Shown in pieces: positions 9,224 through 19,198 of a stretch of DNA of 64,000 bases (position 1 is the first letter of the stretch; every line of letters starts with the position of its first letter). The DNA comes from Leptospira kanakyensis (GTDB taxonomy: Bacteria; Spirochaetota; Leptospiria; Leptospirales; Leptospiraceae). The stretch covers positions 62,001 through 126,000 of the forward strand of contig NZ_RQFG01000010.1 in the NCBI RefSeq assembly GCF_004769235.1, written 5' to 3'. A model generated the notes under the pieces. It had not been told where the DNA came from and did not search any database. It saw only the letters and a list, made by a program, of their open reading frames with translations. Made by a program: the position numbers and the translations under genes.

Positions 9224-10802
9224 TCGCTGGGAAAGTATATCTAAATCTTTTTTTAGAACTTCCGAGATATGCAAATTCCATCCGAATGTTTTTTACAAGA
9301 TTAATATCATTGCCACCATCTAAATACAACCGAACTTCCTTCTCCATAGTATTCCGATAAAAATAATTATCTTTGATGTAATTATACATTTGAAGATACA
9401 AAACCTGATTTTCTTTGGATAGTTTTGGGTTTGGTTTGTCTGCGCTGATACTTGCAAATTTCAATTTTCCATTCAAAAAATGTAAATTAGATGAAAATAA
9501 ATAATTCATAGGACTTGTTTGTTCCATTTGAATCACAAGCGGAAGTTTGACCTGATTACAATTCCAATAAAACCTGAGTGTAGGTTCTTCTACAATTACT
9601 TCCTTCCAATAGAATTCCAATTCATTCTTAGTACTACAAAATTCATTTGATTTCTCATCTGAATTGGGAAAACGAATCGAGGTTTTTGGGAATACGGAAA
9701 ATACGGATTGGTTTTTACTTACCTTCGAATAAACCCCATGAGGAATCCAAACTTTGTTTTCAAGTTGTAAGGTTAGTTCCCTTGCTTTTTCTTCTCCACT
9801 TCGTTTTTTTAATTCCGTAAAAAGAGAGGCCGAAAGTGTATTGATAAACTCTGGAAAAAACCTATCCCCTGCATTTGTTTTTGAAATTGCTTGAAAAATA
9901 GTAACATCTGCTAACTCAGCACCCACAAGTTCTCGATACTGCCAAAGTAAAGAAGGAATGAAGGTAAAATCTTTTTTAAAATCGGATTCAATGGCCGCAT
10001 CATAAAAACCAATCTGTTTGTCCAAACGAAAGGATGAAACTAGAAGTTGGCGTTTGACAGCCTCGCAGGTTTTATGTGTGTAAAGTTCTGGATAATTGAG
10101 TAATGAAGCAGCATAATAATCAGAAATCCCTTCAGCGAGCGAACGACCGATGGCATTGTTCCCCAGATATTTTCCTGTGATCAAATGAGTGTATTCATGA
10201 TAAATCGAATCAGGACAAGTTGCCGTATCAATGATCCTTTCAAAGGCAAATGTGCTGAGGACTGGGAAATCCCATTTAGGAGCAAACCACAATTCACTAT
10301 TCCAATTCCCATTGGATTCTGCCGGAGGGATGGTCAGTGCAGTGTTTTTTAAACTAACTTTCGAATCAAAATAATCTGTCGGCGAATACGCGTATGGTGC
10401 ATCAACTCGCACAATCACCTTGGAAGGAAAAGTTGTTACTTTTTCTTTTGATCCAGATAAAGTAGATATAGTTTGGAACTTGGATTCTATTTTACGAAGA
10501 TGGAATCCTAATGTTAATAATTTTAAATTCCCTTCCACTTGTTCTAAAGGAATGGGTGTATGATCCAACTGGGAATGGATGGCAAAGTTTTCCAATATAT
10601 AATGTGTTTGTGATTTGAGACCTAATTCTTCTAAATTTACATTTTTATGTATGAATTGTCTACGTTCAACATCCCAATCCAAAACTTGGTTTTCTTTTTT
10701 TACTTCAGCGTTTAAGTTTATACCGAAGAGGAATGTAAAAGCAGAAAACAGAATGTAGATTCTTTTTTTTCTATCAGTGCTCTGAAACTCTATACTTTTC
10801 AT
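9204..10802 (-). CDS. Secreted HEXXH metallopeptidase-like protein
   Basis: The open frame reaches a TTG at 10874, but ATG 10802 is the better start: it places a basic N-terminus and hydrophobic core (YILFSAFTFLFGI) ending in NLNA as a signal peptide at about 14-32 of 532 aa. HEYTH at 202-206 followed by LAEGISDYYA (E224) is the zinc and third-ligand pattern of gluzincin peptidases. The ~300 residues after it show no domain I recognise, apart from a beta-rich C-terminal part. Probably periplasmic or outer-membrane associated. ATG 10856 is another possible start. Peptidase activity is inferred from the motif alone. Its 3' end overlaps the convergent kinase gene by 20 bases. Confidence 0.7.
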   Translation of the reverse strand: MKSIEFQSTDRKKRIYILFSAFTFLFGINLNAEVKKENQVLDWDVERRQFIHKNVNLEELGLKSQTHYILENFAIHSQLDHTPIPLEQVEGNLKLLTLGFHLRKIESKFQTISTLSGSKEKVTTFPSKVIVRVDAPYAYSPTDYFDSKVSLKNTALTIPPAESNGNWNSELWFAPKWDFPVLSTFAFERIIDTATCPDSIYHEYTHLITGKYLGNNAIGRSLAEGISDYYAASLLNYPELYTHKTCEAVKRQLLVSSFRLDKQIGFYDAAIESDFKKDFTFIPSLLWQYRELVGAELADVTIFQAISKTNAGDRFFPEFINTLSASLFTELKKRSGEEKARELTLQLENKVWIPHGVYSKVSKNQSVFSVFPKTSIRFPNSDEKSNEFCSTKNELEFYWKEVIVEEPTLRFYWNCNQVKLPLVIQMEQTSPMNYLFSSNLHFLNGKLKFASISADKPNPKLSKENQVLYLQMYNYIKDNYFYRNTMEKEVRLYLDGGNDINLVKNIRMEFAYLGSSKKRFRYTFPAIKDGVY

Positions 10803-10911
10803 TTTTATACTCGATTGAATTTTGTTTAAAAAAGAAATCTTGTTTCTAGTGACCATTATTATGGATAGAAACAAGATTCTTAAGTTTTTTTATTTGTGAG
10901 AACAGAAAGGA

Positions 10912-11337
10912 TTAGAATCCAAGTCCTACGGAATCATACATTCCGCCAGTCACTACGTTTCCAAATCCACCTGTGTGAATGAGTAATCCTACAACGGCCA
11001 CAACAGTCACAGAAGCTAAAATGTTTTCAAAAACTTTGAAGTTTGTTCCGTGTAAGTAGTTTCCTGTAGATTTTTTTAATTGAATGGAAGAAACAATACT
11101 TTCCAAATCTTGATCAAGAGTTCCTGCAAATTCTGCATTTTTGATTTCTCTGCTAATTCTTACGAATTCTTGAGGAGTGATATGAGCTTTTAAATACTCA
11201 TGTGCTTCTTTGTTTGTCATTCCATTGTTTACTAAAACTCTTGCAGCTTCCTTTACACTCATTTGGTTTGTTGGTGTTGCAAATGCGGCTTGGCTAGCAA
11301 ATACGATCGCAAGAACTAAACTGATTTTCTTTTTCAT
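10912..11337 (-). CDS. Small exported protein of unknown function
   Basis: This 141-aa product has a clear signal peptide (MKKKISLVLAIVFASQAAFA, cut after residue 20), then a helical region with MSVKEAARVLVNNGMTNKEAHEYLKAH, and a hydrophobic segment at about 108-127 (ILASVTVVAVVGLLIHTGGF) near the C-terminus. It has a good AAAGGAT ribosome site. It resembles the small exported proteins common in Leptospira next to surface-protein genes, but I do not recognise a family. It may be cotranscribed with the HEXXH gene downstream (gap about 110 bases to the preferred start). Confidence 0.7.
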   Translation of the reverse strand: MKKKISLVLAIVFASQAAFATPTNQMSVKEAARVLVNNGMTNKEAHEYLKAHITPQEFVRISREIKNAEFAGTLDQDLESIVSSIQLKKSTGNYLHGTNFKVFENILASVTVVAVVGLLIHTGGFGNVVTGGMYDSVGLGF

Positions 11338-11461
11338 GGGATTATCCTTTGAATCAAATTTGTTTTTGGTGGGATCTTTATGAACTCCCCTCTCAAACTT
11401 GAATCCATCCTACTACGAAAAAGAATCCGAATCGTCTGGATCGATCGAATTGGATTGAAAA

Positions 11462-12649
11462 CTACGACCGAATGGATCGAACTGGATGTTTTTTCAGGTT
11501 TTTTTCTCTATATTCTCTCGGAGTGGTTCCTGTTTCCTTTTTGAAAGCTTCATTGAATGTAGATTTGGAACCAAAACCCACATCATAGGCAATGGCAAGG
11601 AGAGACCTTTCCGGTTCTTTTTCGATTTTTTCCTTCGCTTCGTTCACTCGGTAAAGATTTGTGTATTGATAAAAACTTTGTTTGATTTCTGTATTTAAAA
11701 ATTCGGAGAGTTGGTGTGAACTAAGATCCATCCTTTCCGCTAATTCACGAAGGCTTAATTTTTCTTCTCGGTATATTTTCTCTTTTTCAAATAAACTCGC
11801 AAGTTTGCTCCGAACTTCCTTGTGATCTAGTTTGGAAATTTGTGATATCTTAGCTTTTTTCTCATCTTCTACAATTTTTCGGACTTCCAAAAAGAAATCG
11901 GGATAACTCTGTCTTAGTACATATAAAAAACATAAAAATATTCCAATGGCAATTCCTGACAATTGGTGTGCCGTTTGGCCTCCAGTGACTAAAGTTTTGA
12001 GTCCATTTAAGGACAAAGCCAGACAAAACCCAACAATCATAATCCCAATCTTTAAAGTATAATTTTTACGGAAGGTACTCCAACGAATTTGTTTGGATAT
12101 CCTTCTAAAAATACGGAGCATACACCAGATATAAATTAGAATTGTAGGCAAAACCAAAACCAAAGGCCGATCCAAAAAAGGATTCAATCCTTTGTTTTCT
12201 ATTTCCAAATAATTTGTTCTGTTCCAAAAATTCCAAATCAAAATCAAAACAAATAAGGAAACCAATGGAACGATACGGTAAGATAACCTACGAAAAGAAC
12301 GAAATTTTCCTTCTAAAACGGTAAGAAAGTATTCATCTAACAATACCCCAAGGCAGGCGACAATCGGTAAATCTGTTAGGTATAAAAGATAGAAGCCCTT
12401 GATTTTTCCGGAAGAAATTAGATAAAAATTAAATAAATGATAACTGGCCCCAAGGAAGATAATGCCGAGTAATACTTGTTTTCTATTTTTATGATAACTG
12501 AAAAATTCCCCGATTGCATAAAGGAAAGCAAGTAAGGAGGAAAACAAAAGGAAGAAGTTTAAGGATTCATGGTGAGTTTCAAAAAAAGAAAACATCGTTA
12601 TACCAGCTGGATTAGAGATTCCACAGAGTGGATTAGTCTTTAGACTCAT
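11462..12649 (-). CDS. Membrane-anchored AraC-family transcriptional regulator
   Basis: The 395-aa product has an N-terminal domain of about seven hydrophobic segments (residues 25-245) and a C-terminal AraC/XylS DNA-binding domain (about 290-385) with two helix-turn-helices: LSLRELAERMDLSSHQLSEF and SLLAIAYDVGFGSKSTFNEA, ending GTTPREYRE. This 'seven-helix plus AraC' architecture recurs in Leptospira and suggests direct sensing of a membrane signal. ATG 12649 is used; M19 (12595) is an alternative, and neither has a strong ribosome site. It is divergent from an ATPase gene, with a near-palindrome in the gap that could be its operator. Confidence 0.88.
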   Translation of the reverse strand: MSLKTNPLCGISNPAGITMFSFFETHHESLNFFLLFSSLLAFLYAIGEFFSYHKNRKQVLLGIIFLGASYHLFNFYLISSGKIKGFYLLYLTDLPIVACLGVLLDEYFLTVLEGKFRSFRRLSYRIVPLVSLFVLILIWNFWNRTNYLEIENKGLNPFLDRPLVLVLPTILIYIWCMLRIFRRISKQIRWSTFRKNYTLKIGIMIVGFCLALSLNGLKTLVTGGQTAHQLSGIAIGIFLCFLYVLRQSYPDFFLEVRKIVEDEKKAKISQISKLDHKEVRSKLASLFEKEKIYREEKLSLRELAERMDLSSHQLSEFLNTEIKQSFYQYTNLYRVNEAKEKIEKEPERSLLAIAYDVGFGSKSTFNEAFKKETGTTPREYREKNLKKHPVRSIRS

Positions 12650-12753
12650 AGTGGTTTTTATTCAAAATATGTTACCATTCATTTTCGATAAAAATGGAAT
12701 ATTTATTTCCAAATGATTTAACATAATTAGCAAATTTTTAGGACACAATTTGT

Positions 12754-12771
12754 CCGGTTCGATCGAAACGG
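12754..12771. promoter_or_regulatory. Near-palindrome in the AraC/ATPase intergenic region
   Basis: CCGGTTCGATCGAAACGG is an 18-base palindrome with one mismatched pair. It sits between the divergent AraC-type regulator and the ATPase-like gene, next to a second inverted repeat GGACA-CAATT-TGTCC (12741-12755). The 12-mer CGATCGAAACGG recurs at 46232-46243 upstream of the large PAS kinase. Candidate regulator-binding site. Confidence 0.35.
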
Positions 12772-12853
12772 ATTATTTTATAGGTAAGAACCGATCCACT
12801 CAGACGACCAATTTTCATTTTTCAGGTATCCTTAAATCATAAAGAGGTGCCCA

Positions 12854-13483
12854 ATGTCCTTTGTCAGTTTTTCGAATCATGGTTTCAAAATCGCAGAAAA
12901 AACCAACGATCCTTTATTTTCACAAAACAAGAATCATCACCTAACGATTCCTAACGAAGAAATATCCCTTCTCGAAAAAACCGTTTTGTATCATAGCCAT
13001 CTATCGATTTCTCTTTCGGCGATTGATATGACTTTTTATTGGAAACGATGTGATGTTTTATCCAATTTTATTTCTCAATTTTATTTTCATTCTTATGAAT
13101 CTAAAAAATTAGATAACAATGCCATTTCCACTATCATCAATGAACTCGTAGAAAATGCAGCGAAGTATTCCGATAAAGAAAATAACAAAATTTTTCTCGA
13201 GATAAAAGACTTAGGTCACAATTTAAGGATTGAAGTCAAAAACAGAGTGACTCCATGGACAAAGGCAGTTTTTGAAAATAAAATCAATACAATTCAATCT
13301 GGGGACATAGACCAGTTGTATTTTGATGCGTTAGAGTCAAGAAACCATGGAACAGGAAATATGGGCATCGGCCTTCTGATGTTACTCAAAGATTATCAAT
13401 TGAAATTGGCTTATGAGTTTACAAAGGTTGATGAATTCAGTTTTGAAGTGACCATACGAGTCCATATCCCAACAATCACTTAA
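12854..13483 (+). CDS. GHKL-type ATP-binding protein (anti-sigma/kinase-like)
   Basis: This 209-aa soluble protein has a histidine-kinase-like ATPase fold: N box INELVENAAKYSD (N96, E97, N101), then HGTGNMGIGLLM (166-175) as the G2 box. There is no phosphoacceptor His domain, so it is not a complete kinase. Family members of this size act as RsbW/SiaB-like protein kinases or as regulators that bind partners. It has a strong AAGAGGTG site. It stands alone, divergent from the AraC regulator, and ends in a hairpin shared with aroA. No sigma factor or STAS partner is nearby, so the partner is unknown. Confidence 0.75.
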   Translation: MSFVSFSNHGFKIAEKTNDPLFSQNKNHHLTIPNEEISLLEKTVLYHSHLSISLSAIDMTFYWKRCDVLSNFISQFYFHSYESKKLDNNAISTIINELVENAAKYSDKENNKIFLEIKDLGHNLRIEVKNRVTPWTKAVFENKINTIQSGDIDQLYFDALESRNHGTGNMGIGLLMLLKDYQLKLAYEFTKVDEFSFEVTIRVHIPTIT

Positions 13484-13533
13484 ATACAAAATCCTGGGTT
13501 AAAAAATTTTAGGTTGGGGTTTGGGGTCCATAA

Positions 13534-13577
13534 AAAATTTTGTTTAAGGCATTGTTTGAAACCTTAAACAAAATTTT
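13534..13577. terminator. Perfect 16-bp terminator hairpin between ATPase gene and aroA
   Basis: AAAATTTTGTTTAAGG (13534-13549) and CCTTAAACAAAATTTT (13562-13577) are exact reverse complements with a 12-base loop. Read on the - strand the stem runs into TTTTTT, giving a rho-independent terminator for aroA, whose stop codon overlaps the stem. It probably works for the + strand gene too. Confidence 0.75.
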
Positions 13578-14862
13578 AAAATGACTTTAAGATCTCAAAA
13601 AATCCAGGGAAACTTGTATCCACCCAACTTGTGTCATCAAATGTCAGTTCTACGCCAGATAACTTAGAAAGGATGGCAAAACTCATTGCAATCCGGTGGT
13701 CCATAAAAGTTTCAATCGCAGTGGATTTGATTTCTTTTACTTCACCGAATTCGTATCCATCTTTGGATTCGTTCACAGTGACACCAAGTCTTTCCAAATT
13801 GGATACCATAGACAAAATGCGATCTGATTCTTTGGCTCTGAGTTCTTCGGCATGAGAGATTTGGAATCCACCTTCGGAAAATAATCCAGCAATGGTAAGG
13901 ATCGGGATCTCATCAATAATAGAAGGAATCAAATCTTCTGTAATCACTGAACGTTTTAGTTTAGAAGGATAAACGAGTAAATCTCCAATCTCTTCGCCGC
14001 ATTCTTGCCGTTTGGCGGTCACTTCAATCCGACCACCCATATTTCTGAGTACTGTGATGATGCCCACTCTAGATGGATTGAGACCAATGTTACGAATGAG
14101 GAGAGGTTCTGTCCCTCCCGCACAAAGACCAAAAACTATATAAAAAGCAGCACTCGATATATCACCGGGAATCACAAACTTAGCACCCTCAAAATGATAA
14201 GGTGGTTTGACTGTGAAGTGGAAAGGTGAGTGATGTTCGATATTCCCACCCAAAAACCGAATCATATTTTCCGTATGGTCGCGGGAAACTTCGGATTCTT
14301 TATACTCAATCGAAATCTCCGAAGCAAGGGCAGCAAGTACGAGTGCACTTTTGATTTGTGCCGAAGCAATCGGACTTGTATAAGAATAATTTTTAAGTTG
14401 TTTTCCCGTCACAAGTAAAGGTGCCCGATCATTCCCTTCCACAGAAACAATTTCGGCTCCCATTTCCCGAAGGGGGTTCATGATCCTTGCCATGGGTCGT
14501 TTGCAAAGAGAGGCATCACCAGTCAAAGTGGCTGAGACTCCTGGAAGCCCTGCCAGAAGTCCTGCGGAAAGCCGAATCCCTGTGCCCGCATTTCCAAAAT
14601 CTAGAACCCCAGAGGGGGATTTTAAGTTCTTTTTCCCAGGGCTTTGTACAGAATAACTCCCTTTGCCGATGGATTCGACTGAAAGCCCTAAACTAACAAA
14701 ACATTTTAAGGTGTGAAGAGGATCTTCCCCTTCTAAAAAACCATGAATTTCGGATTTTCCTTCGGAGAGTGCACTAAAGAGAACCGACCGATGTGAGATG
14801 GACTTATCTCCAGGGACATAAATTTCTTTTTTGGCACTTAATTTGGTTTGGGGCTTCAACAT
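13576..14862 (-). CDS. aroA: 3-phosphoshikimate 1-carboxyvinyltransferase (EPSP synthase)
   Basis: AroA joins PEP to shikimate-3-phosphate in the chorismate pathway. The frame opens at a TTG (14949), but ATG 14862 gives the expected N-terminus; the extra 29 residues are not EPSP-synthase-like and would abut the divergent gene. From that start the protein is 428 aa, with DKSISHRS near 19, [17 protein letters not shown] and LRAKESDRI, the PEP and phosphate-binding signatures. Monocistronic, ending in a T-tailed hairpin. Complete and of normal length. Confidence 0.95.
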   Translation of the reverse strand: MLKPQTKLSAKKEIYVPGDKSISHRSVLFSALSEGKSEIHGFLEGEDPLHTLKCFVSLGLSVESIGKGSYSVQSPGKKNLKSPSGVLDFGNAGTGIRLSAGLLAGLPGVSATLTGDASLCKRPMARIMNPLREMGAEIVSVEGNDRAPLLVTGKQLKNYSYTSPIASAQIKSALVLAALASEISIEYKESEVSRDHTENMIRFLGGNIEHHSPFHFTVKPPYHFEGAKFVIPGDISSAAFYIVFGLCAGGTEPLLIRNIGLNPSRVGIITVLRNMGGRIEVTAKRQECGEEIGDLLVYPSKLKRSVITEDLIPSIIDEIPILTIAGLFSEGGFQISHAEELRAKESDRILSMVSNLERLGVTVNESKDGYEFGEVKEIKSTAIETFMDHRIAMSFAILSKLSGVELTFDDTSWVDTSFPGFFEILKSF

Positions 14863-14949
14863 GTTGTTTTTTCTAAAAAGTATTTTGCAATTTGGTGCTT
14901 CTTTATTAGGTTTTGACGGAAACCAAAGTTTCGCAAAACGAACAACCAA

Positions 14950-17487
14950 ATGCCTCTAGATACCAGTAAAAATAACCAAAAGATCCCAGTCAATCCAGGT
15001 GAAGTCCTTTTCATCGGAGGCAAAGCCTCGACTTCCATGAACATCTTACACGAAGGTTCGGTTCGAGTGGAAACCACTTTGGGTGATACAAGCATTGTTC
15101 TCTATAGTTTAGAAGGGGCAAACCTCACTCCTGGTATCTTTGCACTATTAGAAGGAACACCCTATCCTTATACCATCCGAGCCAAAACATCTTGTGTCAT
15201 CTCTACCTATGTGATGAACCAACCCAATGCAAAAAAAACTCTCACTTCCAAAGTTTCTGTGGGTGTGATGGCAGTAAGAACTTTACTCAAAGAAATCGGA
15301 GAACTCTACAAACGAGTCATTTCGATCAAAGGTCTTTCTGCCAAGTTCGAACAAACGATGGACAACTTGGGTGCCGTGTATTATATTTTAAACCCCTCCA
15401 TCTTTTCCGATGTAAGTCCAGGAGCTCTCATCACTCGTGATGAAAACATCATTGATCCTGTGATGAAACTCATCCGAAACAATCTTGCTGGGTTCCAAGA
15501 ACATGGTGGAATTTTACCTGATAAACCTAGTGTTACTTTTTTAGAAGAAGACCATGGAGAATTTTTTGAAAGAAACTATAGCGAAGCAGTCGAGTGGAAC
15601 GATGCCGAGTTTCATTTCATTCGCAAAATCCTTTCAGTGAATCCAAAAATTTCACAAGCTTTGTTTGAAGCTGATCCAACTCTTTTACAAAGTGCAGCAG
15701 AAAGTTATGTAAAAACCTATCGCGAGTTATTCGAAATTCTAAATAAAGAAACCTTTGAACTTTCAGAAATGTTGAATACAATGTTTGCTGGGGAAAATTC
15801 TCTCATTGAAAAATTCAATTTAACTTTGGATTTATTCAACACAGGATATTCGACAATACCTTCCACTGTTTTATTGCCTGTGACAGAATGGGCACTTAAA
15901 AAATCCAAATCCTTACTCGAAGAGTATAAACAAATTTTTGGTTCACCTTTTGCTTCTGTAGGAAATAGTTTAGACAAATTAGAAACTAAACAAGCTGAAT
16001 TAACTGGTAAATACAGCCACGAACTATCGGCACAAAAAAACAAAGAGGAACTTTCTGCGCAAGGGAATGGAACCATCCATGCAGGGATTGATACCAAAGC
16101 TCTCAAAGTAGAACTTCTAAATTCCGCCAGCCAAATCCTAAACTATTCCCAAGTAGATCCGGATTCAGTAAAAGAGTTCTCCACTCTCATGGTAAAGCTC
16201 AAGTCCTTCAAAAACCCATTGGATCCAGAACCAGACAATCGAAAGATCAGAAGGACCATTGCAAAAACCTATTGGGATGTTTATAAAAAATCTTTCTCAA
16301 AATGGTTACAAGCGGGCAAACAAGCACCAAAAGCCGTTGAACTTATGTTACGTTACGGGTACTTCGACGAAACCCTTTTGGATGAAGGCCATATCGTAGA
16401 ACTTGTAGGCCGCCTGCACCAAGGTGGCGGAAATCCAAGTGCTCCTATCCATTACGGTACCGATTGGTTAGAAAGAATCTATTCGCGGGAAGCCCCGACT
16501 TCTGTGGATGAACTCGGACAAACATTTTTTGAAAAACTAAAAATGGATCTAAAAGATTCCGGAATCAAATCAGAAAAAGACATTCCTCCTGATTATGATA
16601 CTGGAGAAGCAAGGCTTGGTTCAGAAATTACTTCGATGTACGAACCAAACGTTCGTTTAACGTCAGGTAACATTGCCAGCCACTTCCCTATTTTGACTAG
16701 ATACCATATCACAATTCCTTTGGATAAATGTTTTGTTTCTAAAGAAGATGTGGAAAAGGCCCTCCAATATATTTTAGGTGTAGACTACACCGCTTTCAAT
16801 AGAGAAGTCATTTATCGAAACGAAGATATTGGTATCAAAAATGAATTCATTCAAAGATCCATCATTCCAGATTTTATCTTAGTTCCATCCATTGGACCTA
16901 AAATTATGATGTGGCAGGATCTATCTATTTTCCGTGGTGCGGGTTCTAAAGAGTCAAGAGGCCGTATTTGTATTCCTCACTTTGTCACCGGAGACTTAAA
17001 AACATTTATGTTAGAAGCCATCGCGGCATTCCGTTGGGAACTTTGTAAAAACATTCTCGGCCCAGATTGGAACAACGTAGGGATTCCCTCCATCACGGCA
17101 GATTACACAGATTATGTGCAGTTCTACAAAAAAAGTAAGGATCTTTCCCCAGAACTCAAAGAAAAAATCTCTTCGGAATTCAAACGATTCCGTACTGACC
17201 GGGACAAATTTGCTTACGATTATTCCATGTGGATTCGTTATGAAGCAGAAGGAGTGCAGCGGGTCAACCGAGTGGTCAGGTCTATCTTCTACCGCCATAT
17301 CCCTTTCCACAAAAATATCAGGGAAAAGGTAAGTTCCCAACCTGCTTATTCAGAATTACACAACCGATTCAAAAACATTCGAACACGCCAACACAAGGAA
17401 TTCGAAAACAAATACAAAAAGTATATGGATGCCAGTGGAAACCTACCCAAAGAACTTTATGAGAATTTAACTTTTTACGAAGTTTAA
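14950..17487 (+). CDS. Large protein with a degenerate cyclic-nucleotide-binding fold
   Basis: The 845-aa soluble product begins with a cNMP-binding-like beta barrel (about 10-100): [28 protein letters not shown], then [20 protein letters not shown]. In real cAMP sites that cassette reads GE-ALL-x-PR; here Glu is Ile and Arg is Tyr, so ligand binding is doubtful. The remaining 740 residues are helix-rich, acidic and basic, with no membrane segment and no domain I recognise. The start lies 87 bases from the aroA start on the other strand, so both promoters share that short gap. No ribosome site is obvious. Likely a scaffold or signalling protein; function unknown. Confidence 0.75.
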   Translation: MPLDTSKNNQKIPVNPGEVLFIGGKASTSMNILHEGSVRVETTLGDTSIVLYSLEGANLTPGIFALLEGTPYPYTIRAKTSCVISTYVMNQPNAKKTLTSKVSVGVMAVRTLLKEIGELYKRVISIKGLSAKFEQTMDNLGAVYYILNPSIFSDVSPGALITRDENIIDPVMKLIRNNLAGFQEHGGILPDKPSVTFLEEDHGEFFERNYSEAVEWNDAEFHFIRKILSVNPKISQALFEADPTLLQSAAESYVKTYRELFEILNKETFELSEMLNTMFAGENSLIEKFNLTLDLFNTGYSTIPSTVLLPVTEWALKKSKSLLEEYKQIFGSPFASVGNSLDKLETKQAELTGKYSHELSAQKNKEELSAQGNGTIHAGIDTKALKVELLNSASQILNYSQVDPDSVKEFSTLMVKLKSFKNPLDPEPDNRKIRRTIAKTYWDVYKKSFSKWLQAGKQAPKAVELMLRYGYFDETLLDEGHIVELVGRLHQGGGNPSAPIHYGTDWLERIYSREAPTSVDELGQTFFEKLKMDLKDSGIKSEKDIPPDYDTGEARLGSEITSMYEPNVRLTSGNIASHFPILTRYHITIPLDKCFVSKEDVEKALQYILGVDYTAFNREVIYRNEDIGIKNEFIQRSIIPDFILVPSIGPKIMMWQDLSIFRGAGSKESRGRICIPHFVTGDLKTFMLEAIAAFRWELCKNILGPDWNNVGIPSITADYTDYVQFYKKSKDLSPELKEKISSEFKRFRTDRDKFAYDYSMWIRYEAEGVQRVNRVVRSIFYRHIPFHKNIREKVSSQPAYSELHNRFKNIRTRQHKEFENKYKKYMDASGNLPKELYENLTFYEV

Positions 17488-17500
17488 TCCTTGCCAACTT

Positions 17501-17529
17501 CCATAGATGCAACATAATTGCATCTATGG
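17501..17529. promoter_or_regulatory. Perfect 12-bp palindrome overlapping a start codon
   Basis: CCATAGATGCAA (17501-17512) and TTGCATCTATGG (17518-17529) are exact reverse complements around CATAA. The right arm contains the ATG (17526-17528) of the flavoprotein gene. The core half-sites AGATGCA and TGCATCT are 7 bases apart, the same geometry as the E. coli NsrR consensus that I recall. It can be an operator for an Rrf2-type repressor, or an mRNA hairpin hiding the start. Confidence 0.55.
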
Positions 17530-18428
17530 AATCCTTTCAAAAAGTAGATATAACTATCATTGGTGGAAGTTATTCGGGACTTTCTGCCGCTCTTTCCCTT
17601 GTTCGGTCTTTACGAAACATTGTGGTCATCGACTCCGAAAGGCCCTGTAACAAAAACACACCCGCGTCCCATAACTTCATCACACATGATGGAGAATCTC
17701 CCAGTGAAATTCGTTCTAAGGCTCTATTGAATTTAAAAGAATATCCAAACTTCAAACTACAGTTAGGTGAAGTGACTTCCGTCCAAAAAGAAGGAACGGG
17801 ATTTTTAGTGCAAGGGAATGGATTTACGGAAATCCAAACAGATAAAATTATTTTTGCCACTGGCCTCAAAGATATTTTACCTGAGATTCCTGGGTTTCTT
17901 GAATCATGGGGAAAGTCTGTCATCCATTGCCCCTATTGCCACGGATATGAATTTGTCGGAAACAAAACAGGACTTTGGATGAATGAAGCAGGTGTATTCG
18001 AACATTCTAAATTTCTAAAACATTGGGCAAAAGAACTGACAGTTTATACCAATGGCCCTATTCAATTTTCAAAAGAAGAACAGGTTCAATTAGAAAAAGA
18101 AGGGATATCTGTTGTTACGGAAGTGGTTAAAACCCTGATTCATAACGAAGGCCAAATTTCTGCCATCCAACTACAATCAGGAAAGGAGATTCACATAGAG
18201 GCTCTTTACACAAGACTGCCGATGGTACAACATTCAAAGTTACCAGAATTACTTGGATGCAAACTCCTTCCTAGCGGACACATAGATGTTTCGAATTTTT
18301 ATGAAACCAATGTGCCCGGTGTTTATGCAGTTGGTGATATGGCTTCGATGTTTCGTTCGGTGGCACATGCTGTCCACTCCGGGAATATCGCCGGTGCCAT
18401 GCTCAACCGTTCTATGATTTTGTCTTAA
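17526..18428 (+). CDS. Thioredoxin-reductase-like FAD/NAD(P) oxidoreductase
   Basis: This 300-aa flavoprotein has the FAD dinucleotide motif IIGGSYSGLSAAL near 11-23, ATGLKDILPEIPG, the redox pair C135-P-Y-C138 in HCPYCHGYEF, and GVYAVGDMAS near the C-terminus. This is the layout of the short TrxR-like family, but the active site is CPYC (TrxB is usually CATC) and the NADP motif between 145 and 175 is poor (GLWMNEAG). It may reduce something other than thioredoxin. The ATG lies inside a perfect palindrome, and no Shine-Dalgarno is visible. The stop abuts the convergent gene's stop with no gap. Confidence 0.88.
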   Translation: MESFQKVDITIIGGSYSGLSAALSLVRSLRNIVVIDSERPCNKNTPASHNFITHDGESPSEIRSKALLNLKEYPNFKLQLGEVTSVQKEGTGFLVQGNGFTEIQTDKIIFATGLKDILPEIPGFLESWGKSVIHCPYCHGYEFVGNKTGLWMNEAGVFEHSKFLKHWAKELTVYTNGPIQFSKEEQVQLEKEGISVVTEVVKTLIHNEGQISAIQLQSGKEIHIEALYTRLPMVQHSKLPELLGCKLLPSGHIDVSNFYETNVPGVYAVGDMASMFRSVAHAVHSGNIAGAMLNRSMILS

Positions 18429-19115
18429 CTAAACTTCTTCTACAAAATAAGGTCTTGTGTATTCTCTCACAATTTCTACCACAAAGCGGCCCCAGGATTT
18501 GGGGTCTTCTTGGGAGATATTGACCTGTTTGATTTTTGGGAAATAGGCAGTGGGTTTAAATACCGAATGGGTGAGCTCCAAGGCTCTGAGGTAGTTGTCC
18601 AATCGTTTTACTTTTACAAAATTGATGATTTCGTTTTGGATTTTTTCTTTAGGAAGGTATCCCACAATGATCATCCGAGGGAATAGGTTTTTTTTGAGTA
18701 GGCCGATGAAGTCTTCAAAACTATCCACTCGGTCGATAAAACCTTCGTAAGCACCACCACCAAGGTTCATGATCTGGGTCACGATGTCCATGGAAAAGGA
18801 AACCCCTTCCATCGTGGACATATCAGAGATGATGACAAGCCCCTCATCCGGTTGGAAAACCTTAAACATATCTACGCCCTTAAAATGGCGCCTAAGGAGT
18901 TTGGCTGCGGATACATCGATTTCCTGTGCTTTGGCCAGGAGAACCTTCCCTTGGGGGTCGAGAATGGGATCTCGGGTGATGAGGTACCGTTTTTTCACGG
19001 CATTTTGGTTCATGACTCGAAAGGCCTTTACTTTTTCCTCGATTTCATCCAAGGTTGAGTAACCAATCTTAAGTACATTTTCCCGTTTGCGTTTCCCGAT
19101 GTCTGTTTCTTCCAT
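18429..19115 (-). CDS. Conserved-looking protein of unknown function
   Basis: This 228-aa soluble protein has no signal or membrane segment. The N-terminal half contains [20 protein letters not shown] and a helix with [15 protein letters not shown]; this weakly recalls the small domain found before HD-GYP modules, but no HD domain follows. The middle has [20 protein letters not shown] and the end is basic and aromatic. I do not recognise a family. It stands alone on the - strand, stop-to-stop with the flavoprotein gene, and is divergent from the next lipoprotein (83-base gap). Confidence 0.65.
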   Translation of the reverse strand: MEETDIGKRKRENVLKIGYSTLDEIEEKVKAFRVMNQNAVKKRYLITRDPILDPQGKVLLAKAQEIDVSAAKLLRRHFKGVDMFKVFQPDEGLVIISDMSTMEGVSFSMDIVTQIMNLGGGAYEGFIDRVDSFEDFIGLLKKNLFPRMIIVGYLPKEKIQNEIINFVKVKRLDNYLRALELTHSVFKPTAYFPKIKQVNISQEDPKSWGRFVVEIVREYTRPYFVEEV

Positions 19116-19198
19116 GAAAGCTTGGTGCCTAAATCTTTGTATTGCTTATCCTATGGTAATTCTACCAATGTATAGCATATTTTTGTCTAAGGAATAGA

